DNA from: Siphonodentalium dalli
Taxonomy: Eukaryota > Mollusca > Scaphopoda > Gadilida > Siphonodentaliidae
Assembly: GCA_032622095.1 (NCBI GenBank)
Contig: CP136069.1
Coordinates: 12,880,450 to 12,944,449 of the forward strand
Direction of reading: 5' to 3'
Length of the DNA stretch: 64,000 nucleotides
This document shows positions 1-12,100 of the stretch, one piece after another; position 1 is the stretch's first letter; the number at the start of each line of letters is the position of its first letter. The notes under the pieces are model-generated. The model was not told the origin of the DNA. It worked only from the letters and a program-made list of their open reading frames with translations, and ran no database searches. Both the position numbers and the translations under genes were made by a program.

Positions 1-72
1 TGGGTACCTCATTCTGCAAAAGTCAGACACTAATTCAGGCTGGCCTAAGTTCTGTGTAATTGTAATCCGCAG

Positions 73-190
73 GGACGAGATATGGAAGCTGAACTGTCAC
101 GACGCTGTGCTCTGTATGTGTTCATATGATGAGCATTCTGTTCACCGGATCTTTGCCGGGCTTGCTGATGGTACTATAGCTGCAATAGAG
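73..190 (+). CDS. exon 1 in window: WD40 propeller strand
   Basis: An internal exon with acceptor ccgcag before 73 and donor gttagc after 190. One base completes a codon begun in an upstream exon outside the window, and the exon ends in phase 0. It encodes 39 residues, including DAVLCMCSYD and IFAGLADGTIAAIE, a typical hydrophobic blade with the GLADGT turn seen in LRRK and JIP propellers. Confidence 0.75.
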
Positions 191-3100
191 GTTAGCATAA
201 ACAAAATAAACAAGAGGACTATCATAAAGTGATGCACTAAATAATCGACTCCTTAACCACAGCAGAATTATGGGTAACTTTTCAGGATTTAGTCGGAAAT
301 ATGGCTTGTTGCCATTAATCGGAAAGCTCTCCCCGAGACCTTTCCGATGAATGGCAACAAGCCATATTTCCGACTTAATCCTGAAAAGTTACCCATAATT
401 CTGCTGTGGTTAAGGAGTTGATTAATTAGAGCATTACTGTATCTACTCACATGCAACAAATGCAACTCCCAATATGTAGGGGAGACTAAACGTAAATTTA
501 AAACATGCCTATCAGAACACCTGGCTTATATTACACATAACAGAGATACGCCGGTAGCATACCACTTCAATCTACCAGACCACGATACAAGTGACCTTCG
601 ACATCGGGTCATTGAGATAATGAACTGTGACCCAGAGAGCGAATCGGGAACCCAACCCTGCAAAACATGCGAATTCCACTGGATTTTCACCCTCCGAACA
701 CTGACCTTACTCCGTACGAACAGGAAGGACTTCTATTCATATATCTTAAATTATAAACCAATTTCATTTCCAATCTTAAAGTATATATTACACAAATTCA
801 TGCAAAAAAGAATAGAATAAACATTTATGAAGTCATAAAAACAGGGATTAAACAAGGTTTATGTTAAGAGGTCAGGGAGACTGAAAGTTTGCTGTAATGT
901 TGCTACGAGTGCAATTTGGCTGTGCACTGGGATACCCGATCCTACAGTAATGCCCTAAATAATCAACTCTTTATACCCACAGCAGAATTATGGGTAACTT
1001 TTCAGGATTTAGTCGGAAATATGGCTTATTGCCATTTATTGGAAAGCTCTAAGTGGTTAAGGAGTCGATTATTTAATGCATTACTGTAACAGACCTCCAG
1101 AGAATCATGACAACTGTATCACGCAGGATACCACCGCTGATGCTCTTGTTGTCAGAGAAGCTTAGTTAAAAATGAACATAAGATATCATTCTAATGTAGA
1201 AATATTACCATATGCACTAGCAGGATGCGCTATCCTATAACAGTTGTCTCAGGGTTGTACTAAATATAGAATATACGCATAGTGTTTCTGAATAACAAAT
1301 TTAATCCACGAGTGGGATTGGCGATTTACACCACGAGATTCCACCACCGTCCTAGTGGAAAACCCTGCCTGTATGAAAAAATTGACATGCTTATACTTGT
1401 ATTTGTTTTGATATATTTTTAGCCTAAGATGGAGTTTGGAGACACTGATGTTATATATATTCCCGTCGGCCAGGGAGCTGTTACGTCTCTCATGCTGTTT
1501 GATACTCAGTTGTGGTGCGCTAGTGGAAACTCTATTGTCGTTTTCCATGCTATGTAAGTCTTATTTTGAAAATCTTTGAAAATTAATTGTGAGGTATACT
1601 TAACCCTTTGATGACTGAAGCTTCCTGATTATTTGTGTAAACCCTGTGCCAATGCATTCTCTTATATATGTGAGGCTCTCATAGGGAGCCTCACATATAT
1701 AAGAGAATGAAATGGCCTAAGAATATTTACCTTGATCCTGTAAGCCAGTGCATTCTCTTATATATGTGAGTCTCTCTATGGCACAGCGTCTTTAATACTG
1801 CACCAGCACAGCTCCCTTCATGAAAGGGTTAAAGCATAATCGAGGTTCTCCCAAATTGGCAGACGACACATTGCATAATTGAGGTTCCCAATGGGTGTAC
1901 ATCAGAATATTCACCATTTGGAAACTTCAATCTGAGTCTATGTATCCCATAGCAGATGAGGCCATGCTGAATGAGGTCCCAGAGGGTGAATTTAGTGATG
2001 CTAGCCCATTATGCGGGATAGCTCACTAAATTCACCCTTGGTGACCTCATTCTGCAAATGACAGGCAACACTTTCAAAAGAGGTCCCAATAGTGTTTTTT
2101 TTCGGGTTGGTATGCAAATGAAAAGTGCTTAAATTTTGTACCACTCCTTAAAAAATGCTTAAATAGAATTCTTCCTTTAAAAGTAATTAAAGTACACAAT
2201 CCGAATCGATGGTCCCCGTATCATCAGACCGAATCGATGGTCCCCGTATCATCAGACCGAATCGATGGTCCCCGTATCATCAGATTTCAATCGATGGTCC
2301 CCGTATCATCAGACCGAATCGATGGTCCCCGTATCATGAGACCGAATCGATGGTCCCCGTATCATCAGACCGAATCGATGGTCCCCGTATCATCAGATTT
2401 CAATCGATGGTTCCCGTATCATCATATTTCAATCGATGGTCCCCGTATCATCCGAATCGATGGTCCCCGTATCATCCGAATCGATGGTCCCCGTATCATC
2501 AGACCGAATCGATGGTCCCTGTATCATCAGACCGAACCGATGGTCCCCGTATCATCCGAATCGATGGTCCCCGTATCATCAGATTTCAACAAAAAAATTC
2601 TTCAAAAGACATTTTAGTTATCAGAATCAATTAATGACTCAAAAATAATGCTAACCACTGTAAACTCTAGTGTAAAATTTTCCAAAATGTGTTATATATC
2701 AACATTTTATTCAACGATTTGGTATCGAGAGTAGGCCGCTAAATATTCCAGGTGGTGAAAAATAGCAGATTTCAAAAACTCGAATCCAATATTTTTTTTT
2801 TATCCCTGAAGCCAAAGAAATAGTAATTTTAAAGCGCTAATTCAGATTATTAACTTTAATTATCAGCCACTACCCTTGTAAAGTCCACATATTCTGCATA
2901 AAGTGGTTCGCATGAGTCAATTTATTAGAAATCTCATGCAAAAACTCGAAGCCGCGATCTCGTGCAGCCAATATTGATCAATATTAATATTGATGATATC
3001 TGTTTCAATAAATAACAATCTGGATTTCCCACCTCCGGATAACGTCATCAGTGTATGTATTCACATGCCGGATAACGACATCAGTGTATGTATTCACATG

Positions 3101-6100
3101 CCAGATAACGTCATCAGTGTATGTATTCACATTCCAGATAATGTCATCAGTGTATGTATTCACATGCCGGATAACGACATCAGTGTATGTATTCACATGC
3201 CAGATAACGTCATCAGTGTATGTATTCACATGCCAGATAACGTCATCAGTGTATGTATTCACATGCCAGATAACGTCATCAGTGTATGTATTCACATTCC
3301 AGATAACGTCATCAGTGTATGTATTCACATGCCAGATAAAGTCATCAGTGTATGTATTCACATGCCAGATAACGTCATCAGTGTATGTATTCACATGCCA
3401 GATAACGTCATCAGTGTATGTATTCACATGTCGGATAACGTCATCAGTGTATGTATTCACATGCCAGATAACGTCATCAGTGTATGTATTCACATGCCAG
3501 ATAACGTCATCAGTGTATGTATTCACATGTCGGATAACGTCATCAGTGTATGTATTCACATGTCGGATAACATCATCAGTGTATGTATTCACATGTCGGA
3601 TAACATCATCAGTGTATGTATTCACATGCCAGATAACGTCATCAGTGTATGTATTCACATGCTGGCAATCGCAGTCTCCCAATAGTTCAGTATAACATAT
3701 TTCCTCCGTGAAAATGCCGTTTTTAATTACATTTGGTGAGAAAGTATAAAGAAGAGTGTTTGCTATGAAAGAAGGAGATAGATCTGAGTTCTGTTCACCA
3801 TTTTGAACACTGTAAACTGACATAGAGTGATGTTTATTGTAGGTTCGATAGTAAAATAATCCTTAACCCTTTCAGTGCCAAGTCCGATTTTTGTATGAAC
3901 CCATATTTCCTTGATAATTTTTCAAATTTATTGATTATAATAATGTGATACATTGATGGAAAGAGCTCTTAGATTCACCCTCTGGGAACCTCTTAGAGCT
4001 CTTTCCATCAATGTATCACATTATTATAATCAATAAATTTGAATAATTATCAAGGAAATATGGGTTCATACAAAAATCGGACTTGGCACTGAAAGGGTTA
4101 AAAACTTGTTACCCAGAACTCAAAAATGCTTAAAAGTACTTGAATTTAATTCTGAGGAACAAGCCTTGAAATAGTGTGTCTGTCATTTGCAGAATGAGGT
4201 TCCCAGAGGGTGAATTTAGTGATGCTACCCCGCATAGCGGGCTAGCATCACCAAATTCACCCTCTGGGAACCTCATTCGGCTGAGGTGTAAGCAGAATGA
4301 GGTGATGCTAGCCCGCTATGTGGGGTAGCATCACTAAATTCACCCTCTGGGGACCTCATTCTGCAAATGACAGACACACTATTTCAAGGCTTGCCCAGGA
4401 AAGAGTACAAACCCTGTTATATTGATGTATCTCTTTTCTCATTGTTTTCAGCACATTGGAGATCATGGATTGTTTGACGATATCGAAGGATCCGTACGAT
4501 ATCGTACAGTCACTGTACTACTCCGAGGCCGGTGTGTGGGTCTCCGTCCGTGGATCATCCATCATAGAACTATGGGATCCTGACTGTCTCCACTGCAAGC
4601 TACTGTATGATACCAACACTGGAACAACCACCAGTCCAAAAAAGGTCAGGTCTTCCCTATGCTACTGTCATGTTCATGTCATGTGAAAACCCTGTGCCAA
4701 TGCATTCTCTTATATATGCGAGTCGACCTAAACAAAATTTATAGATTTTTCTTACATTCTTTAACAATTTTTCTCATTTGTTTTTTTTTACATCCTTTAA
4801 CAATTTTTATAATTTTTTATAATTTTATATTACATTCTATAATTTTTTTTAATTATTTTGTCTTATATTCTTTAACAATTTTATCATTTTTATCATTTTT
4901 TTTCTTACATTCTTTAACAAATTTATTAATTTTTTTAATTTTTTCTTACATTCTTTAACAATTGTTTATCACTCTTGTTCATTTTTTCTTACATTTTTTA
5001 AGAATTATAAAAAAAAATATATAATTTTCTGTGGAATAACCACCAGTCCAAAAAAATTCAGTTATCTGTGGAACAACCAGGGACGCCAGAGAAGGGGGCA
5101 TGGGGGGGCACTTGCTTCCCTTGCCCCGGCCCAGGGGAGACCAGTGGGCACCCGAAAAGTGCCCACCTGATTGGTTTGCCCCCCCCCCCCCCCTCCACCC
5201 TCTTGCCCTTTGGTGCTTCCGGCGTCGCTAGGAACAACCACCAGAAGTCTGAGTTTAGTGTGCCTGTCATTTGCAGAATGAGGTCCCCAGAGGGTGATTT
5301 TAGTGATGCTATCCCGCGTAGTGGCTAGCATCACTAAATTCACCCTCTGGGGACCTCATTCTGCTTAGGCCTCATCTTCTCTGGAAAGTTTCTTTATCAA
5401 ATTTCTATAGACACTTCTTCACATGGATTAATATTCTATTTCTTTTTGTCCCCCAACGTTCTGAAAGAAAAGGGGGACTATAGAAACGGGCTTTGTCCAT
5501 CCGTCCGTCACACTTTTGAGTACCTTCATGGTGTAATCATGTCCTACAGATTTCATCCCAGAGATTTGAAACTTCAGAATATTATTATTAACCCTTTTCG
5601 ACTTTGAAAATTTCAACATTTTTTATACTTTTCTGTATGAGGGTACCTTCATGGTGTATTGTAGATATTTGAAACTTCAGAGTATTGTTACCCACATATT
5701 GGAGATGGGCAACATGTATATAGATGACAGATTATTGTTACCCACATATTGGAGATGGGCAACATGTATATAGATGACAGATTATTAACCCTGTCAACTG
5801 TGTAACATTTCAACATTTTTTAAATTCTTTAACAAAGCGGCATCGATTTGCCACGTTGTAGGGGGACACTGTGGTCAGCTGACCTTTTATTAGCTCACCT
5901 GAGACGAAGTCTCCGGTGGAGCTATAGTCATCACTCCTCGTCCGTCTGTCCGTCTGTCTGTCCGTCCGTCAACAATTCTTTGAACGTCTTCTCCTCTGAA
6001 ACCATCAGACCGATTGGGTTTATATTTGGTGTGGATGTTCCCTAGGTGACTCTTATTCAGATTTGTTCAAATGAGGTCACCAAGTCAAATAGTTTTGATG

Positions 6101-9100
6101 TCAGGACCATAACTATTTTTCCACATAGTAATTCTTAAAACGACTTCTTTTCTTAAGTTGTTGGGCCGAATGGGTTCACATTTGGTATGAGGGTACCTTG
6201 GGTGACTGTGTGGTTCAGATTTGTTCAAATGAGGTCACTGGATCAAATTGTTCAATTTACACCCCCCCCCCCCCCCCCCAAATTATGTCTATTTTATTTT
6301 TAAATAAAAAAAAATATTTTTATTAAATAAAATATTTTTTATTTAAATAAAATAAAAAATATTTAATTAAAATTTTGAAGAACTTAGGACATTACATCGT
6401 CGGGGGGGGGGGTAGGTACCTCTAGTCACCCCACTAAATTTGGTTGAAATCAGGATTTTGTGAGAAAACAGACAGATGTACAGAAATGTTCAGTAAGTTC
6501 CATATCCTTGCATTCCCAAGCCTTCTCTGCTCTGTACCACCAAGCATGATAGAGGCATGTTGTGTATAAATCAGTGCCAGATTTATAGATAACAGAACTA
6601 TAGGCTATAGGCAGAGTACCCTGGGAGTGTATTCATGTCATTCATAATTTAAATGAGATTAATAGTGTTGAGCATTTGTTTTCTCAAGCTGTCAATTTAG
6701 CACCATGATTGTTTACAATATCCTGGTCATTACTATCAATTTAAATTCCTTTTCTCAAAGCTGTAATGAAGTGTGTCTAGCATTTGTGTCTAGCATTTGT
6801 ACCCTGCACAGCAGGCTAGCATTGCTAAATACACCCTTTGAGGGCCCATTCTGCTTAGGCCTCATCTTCTGGGAAGTGAGTCTCAAATTGACATTTTAGC
6901 AGCTTTTTTTCTTCTGTTGAGATTCTAAAATGCATAATTGAGGTGTGAAATAGGTGTGCATACTGTCATATGCCACCAACTTCAGCTGGAGAACTTCTGT
7001 CTGTCCCCAGGTCTCCCATAGCAGTTGATGATTAAGTAAGTTTGGGTTCCCAGATGGTGAATTTGGTGATGCTAGCCCACCTTACAGAATAGCATCACTT
7101 CATTCCCCTTTTGGGACCTCAGACCACGCTTGGCTGTTCCAATATTATTTTCCTTGGTGGCATGTTTAGAGCTTTTCCAATTGGGTCCTTTTTGGAAAAT
7201 CAATTAACTTCAACTCTTAAAAGTGAATGTTTAAAATTATTGGACAGATATCAGAGATGGGGATTCATGTTTGTTCAAATAGGGGCAGAGGTATAAGAGA
7301 ATTAGCTCTGCCCCACCCACATAACCTGTATCTATGATGTACGCTACTGGTATAATAAGATAATGTCATATTCTTGCAGGGATGTCCCCACAGTGTTGGG
7401 GGGGGGGGGGGGGGGGGGTGATTTACAGATTTGTTCAATGAAATGTAATTTTTAAGCTCGCCTGAGATGAAGCTTTTGTCATCACTTCTCATCTGTCTCC
7501 TGTTCATCTGTCTGTCCATCCATCCATCTCTCAACAATTCTTTGAACATCTTCTCTAGATCATAAGACTGAATGGGTTCATATTTGGTGTGGAATTGTGG
7601 ATGTTCACATTCAGTTTTGTTCAAATGAGGTCACTCTGTCAAATGGTTGTGAAGCCAGGGACATAACTCTTGCCCTCCATAGTAATTCTTAAAAACGACT
7701 TCTTCTCATGTACCATCAGGTTGAATGGGTTCATATTTGGTATGAAGGGTCATTGAGTGACTGGTGTTCAGATTTGTTCAAATGGGTCACTTGTTTTAAA
7801 TGGGGTTTCAAATTTATTCATATGGGGTCACCAGATTAAATAGGGTGGGACCAGGGACATAACTGTATGTCTCTATGCTAATACTTAAAATGTCTTCTCA
7901 AGAGAGGTTGGACTATTTAGCTTACATATAGTATGGAGGATCCTTAGTGACTGAGATTCATCTTTGTTAACATGATTCAACCTGTTAAGAAATGACGGGG
8001 CTATGGGGACTTAACACTTTTGTGTCTAATAAAATCATTAAAATACAAAATGCATTTTAACATCTACCTTGGAACTACCTGACTGATTAATCTGACATAC
8101 ATATAGTGTTTTTGGGTCCATGGATAATTGGGCTTCAAACATGTCTAAATAGTTTTATAAAAAGGCGCTTGTGAGATTGGAAATTTCCAACAATTGAGAA
8201 AGTTTGTGAGATGTCGTTTGTGAAATTCCAACCTAAGACTTGAGAGTCTGGAGCCCAGTCAGGAAGGGACATGAGCTAGAGGAGGGAGGGCATGATCAGT
8301 AGTGTACTGTTGGTAATTTAAAAGTAGGTATTCCCCGATCTACATACATGAAGCCTCTCTATCCACATATCCTGTTTAGATCTACTTCTTTTAAAGTGAT
8401 TATGAAAAGTTCTGACTGTTATGGTCTCCAGAGTCCCAGTCTTATCAGTCTTTGCAGTCTGGTGAGCGACCCCACAGTCTTTGACTGTCTTGTTTAGTTT
8501 AGTTTCTCTGTATCCCCAAATTGGCAGACGACACATTGCATAATTGAGGTTCCCATTGGGTGTACATCACAATATTCACCATTTGGGAACTTCAATCTGC
8601 AGATGAGGCCATGCCCAATGAGGTCCGAGAGGTGGAATTTAGTTATGCTAGCCGGCTATGTGGCATAGCATCACTAAAATCACCCTCTGGGGACCTCATT
8701 CTGCAAATGACAGGTACACTAAACTTGACCACCAGTCCAAAAAAGATCAGTTATCCTGAGTTATCTGCAACATTCTTAGCCAAACCTGAGTTTAATGTTT
8801 CTGTCATTGGCAGAATGAGGTCCTCAGAGGGTGAATTTAGTGACGTTAACATGCTAGCATCACCAAATTCACCCTCTGGGGACCTCATTCCTCTTAGGCC
8901 TCATCTGTTGTAAGGATATCGACGTATCTCTAAACAGATTAAATAAATATTGACTCCAAAAACAATCAGAATATTAGAGACATTTGTACTTCTTAGCCAG
9001 GGACAAACAACTTATTTAATTAGAGATTATGTAGTAGCTAGTTATTTGATTTAGTAATTTATAAGATGGTATCAGAATAAATTCAATTATTATGTTAGTA

Positions 9101-12100
9101 TTGGTATAGTTAGTAGAACAATGAGACAATTCAGTCAAACACTTATATAACTAATTAACTATAATTGTAACTGTCAAATTGACTACTATTCAGTATATGT
9201 TTACTGTTCTGATATCAATATACCCATTATTTCATACTAATTAACAGTTAAATTGAGCTAGACATGTATCATATATGGTGCTTGAAAATGCGTATTCAGG
9301 TGCTTGAAAAGTGCTTGAATTTGATTATCAATTCATAGTGGGAACCCTGTTTGCAGAAGATAAAATGCATATTTATGAGGTGACCATGCAATGGGTGAGC
9401 ATATCACCAACTTCAAATGGGGAACTTAATTCTGATTCTAGGTCTCCCATAGCAGTTGAAGCCTAAGCAGAATGAGGTCCCCAAATGGTAAATTGGGTGA
9501 TGCTAGTCTGCCGTATGTCACTGTATATTAAGATCTTAAAGAAACTGAGTTTAGAACAGCTGAGAACAAACCAAATTTATTGTGACTGACATTTGCAGAA
9601 TGAGGTCCCCAGAGGGTGAATTTACTGTGTCTGTCATTAGCAGAATGAGGTCCCCAGAGGGTGAATTTACTGTGTCTGTCATACACAGTGGGCTAGTATC
9701 ACCAAGTTCACCCTCTGTGAACCTCATTCTGCTTAGGCCTCAACTGCTATTGGAGACCTTGGATCAGATTGAAGTTCCCCAGTTAAAGTTAGTGATTTTC
9801 CACCCATTAGTTACCTCGATTATGCATTTTATCTTCTGCAAATTAGGGGATATAGAAACAGAACAGAAGGGAAAAAGTAACTAAAAACTATATTAATTTG
9901 AGACTTTAGTAGATACTTCCCAGAAGATGAGGCCTAAGCAGAGTGAGGTCCCCAGAGGGTGAATTTAGCCCGCTGTGTGGGGTAGCATTTCTAAATTCAC
10001 TCTGAGGGGACCTCATTCTGCAAATGAGAGACATGCCATATCAAGGCTTTGTCAACTAATTTTTCAATTTTCAATATATTTTTGCCGCATAAAAATTTTG
10101 TACAAACCTGCACTCCTTTTTCGATACAATTTTGTTAATATGTCTGCCTTAACATAGGAGGTTGCCATAGTCACAGTCCTGCCCCTTGTTAATAATATTA
10201 TTTTCTCACACAAAAAAAACCATATATTTTCCAGGGAGAAGAAGATTTCAACAAATCGAGGATTACCTCCCTTCTAGCTTTCAACAATCTGCTCTGGATT
10301 GGAACTGGTGACGGGAATCTGATAATTTACCAGATTGATGACGTCCTACCTCAGAATGACGATCAATTTCGCAACCTTGACAATGCTATAAATAGCTTTC
10401 CATACGAGAACTATGATGTAGCTCCAACGAAAACTCTTGAGAAATTCTACCTTCAGCGGATACAGGATTTCAGCTTGTCACCGTTCAAGAACGCCAAAGA
10501 TCCGGTCTGCAAAAAATTCAAAAAGAAGAAAGATCGCGATCGGTGCTACTCATCGCCTTCACGTTTACCACAGAAAATTTCATCCTCGTCGTCGTCCAAT
10601 CAAGCATCTCAATCAACGCTCAACCAGAGTTTAAGCAGCTCAACAGAAAACATTGATATTGAAGAGATCAGTGGAAATCCAGCTGGTTACCGAGGTAACA
10701 GTGACGCCGACTATGAAGGGAGCGTATCCGGCAGCGATAGTTTCTGTTGTAGCGAGATAGGACTGGATGAACTCCCTTCCGACTTACGGCAGAAGTCTCT
10801 CTCTCTGCAGGATCTCAGCACTTGCAGGAAGCTCGGTAATACAGTAATGCCCTAAATAAACGACTCCTTAACCACATCAGAATTATGGGTAAAGTGAGAG
10901 CTTTCCGATGAATGGCAACAAGCCATATTTCCGACTAAATCCTGAAAAGTTACATATAATTCTGCTGTGGTTAATGAGTCGTTATTTAGGGCATTACTGT
11001 ACTTTAACCCATTCACTACATTTTTGTCTTATGGTGCCCACATCACAATGAGCAATGGGTGATGTCACAGTGTCCTGGACCCACAAACAAGGTACCCTGC
11101 CTTGATCACTGGAAGTATATATTATGTTAATGATGAACAGATAGTCTGCCGTCAGCAGTTTTTGCCAGTCCAAATATATGAGGTGTAAGCAGAATGAGGT
11201 CCCCAGAGGGTGAATTTGGTGATGCTAGCCCGCTATGCGGGGTAGCATCACTAAATTCACCCTCTGGGGACCTCATTCTGCAAATGACAGACACCCTATT
11301 TCAAGGCTTGGAGGTACCCTGATTTGCTCACTAGAAGCTTGTATTCTGCTAATGATGAACAGATAGTCGGCCGTCAGAGCAGTTTTTGCCAGTCCAAAAA
11401 TAGTATAAATAAAATTGTAGAGTCTCAAGTCATGTAATTATAATATACTCATTATTCATTAAGTTGTCGCCTTATTGATGCCAAAACATTCGAGTAGTTT
11501 TACGAAGTGGTTTGTATGTGTCACGTTAAATAAGTTTGGATATTATTCTAATTGTGTTAAGGTTTTTCAACATCCGTTTGCTTGCGTCTGGTATCCGCAT
11601 GACAAATTTATAAGTCTAACAATACAAATGAAGAGTGTTTGGTCTGCGATTTGCATGTGATGTACATGATCATGTAACAATGACACTGTGACATCCCCCA
11701 TTGCTCATTCTGATGTGGGCACCATAACACAGGATCTCACCACTTGCAGGAAGCGCGATAATACTTTAACCCTTTACCCAACAGAACGGACCTGTGCCAA
11801 TGCATTCTCTTATATATGCGAGTCGACCATAGGTCGCCTCGCATATATAAGAGAATGCATTGGCCTAACAATTTTTTACAATTTTAATAATTTTTTCTTG
11901 TATTCTTTAACAATTTTATAATTTCACCCATAAAGCGCCCCAGACAAACATGATCAGACGACACTCTTCTATATGCTTCTGTATATGATGGGGCTCCCTG
12001 CAGGGTAATGGATGTTTTTTTATTTTATGTCCTAAAAATTGTAAGAAACATTTATTTAAAAAAAATGATAAAAAATTGTTAGGCCAATGCATTCTCTTAT

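Noticed and set aside
2209-2648. Three overlapping frames of 70-141 codons as possible repetitive proteins
   Set aside because: They follow the 28-bp minisatellite, occur in several frames at once, and have no splice or start signals beyond the repeat.
3005-3823. A 272-codon frame on the - strand and 231/214-codon frames on the + strand
   Set aside because: All are produced by the 33-bp repeat, whose length keeps any frame open; no domain and no conservation argument.
5058-5343. Proline/glycine-rich frames on both strands
   Set aside because: They arise from poly-C/poly-G and family E palindrome sequence, with no splice support.
10475-10855. Exon 4 frame read through to NTVMP and stop as the true gene end
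   Set aside because: The extra residues come from intron and MITE sequence; exon 5 matches the phase-1 donor exactly and continues the protein.
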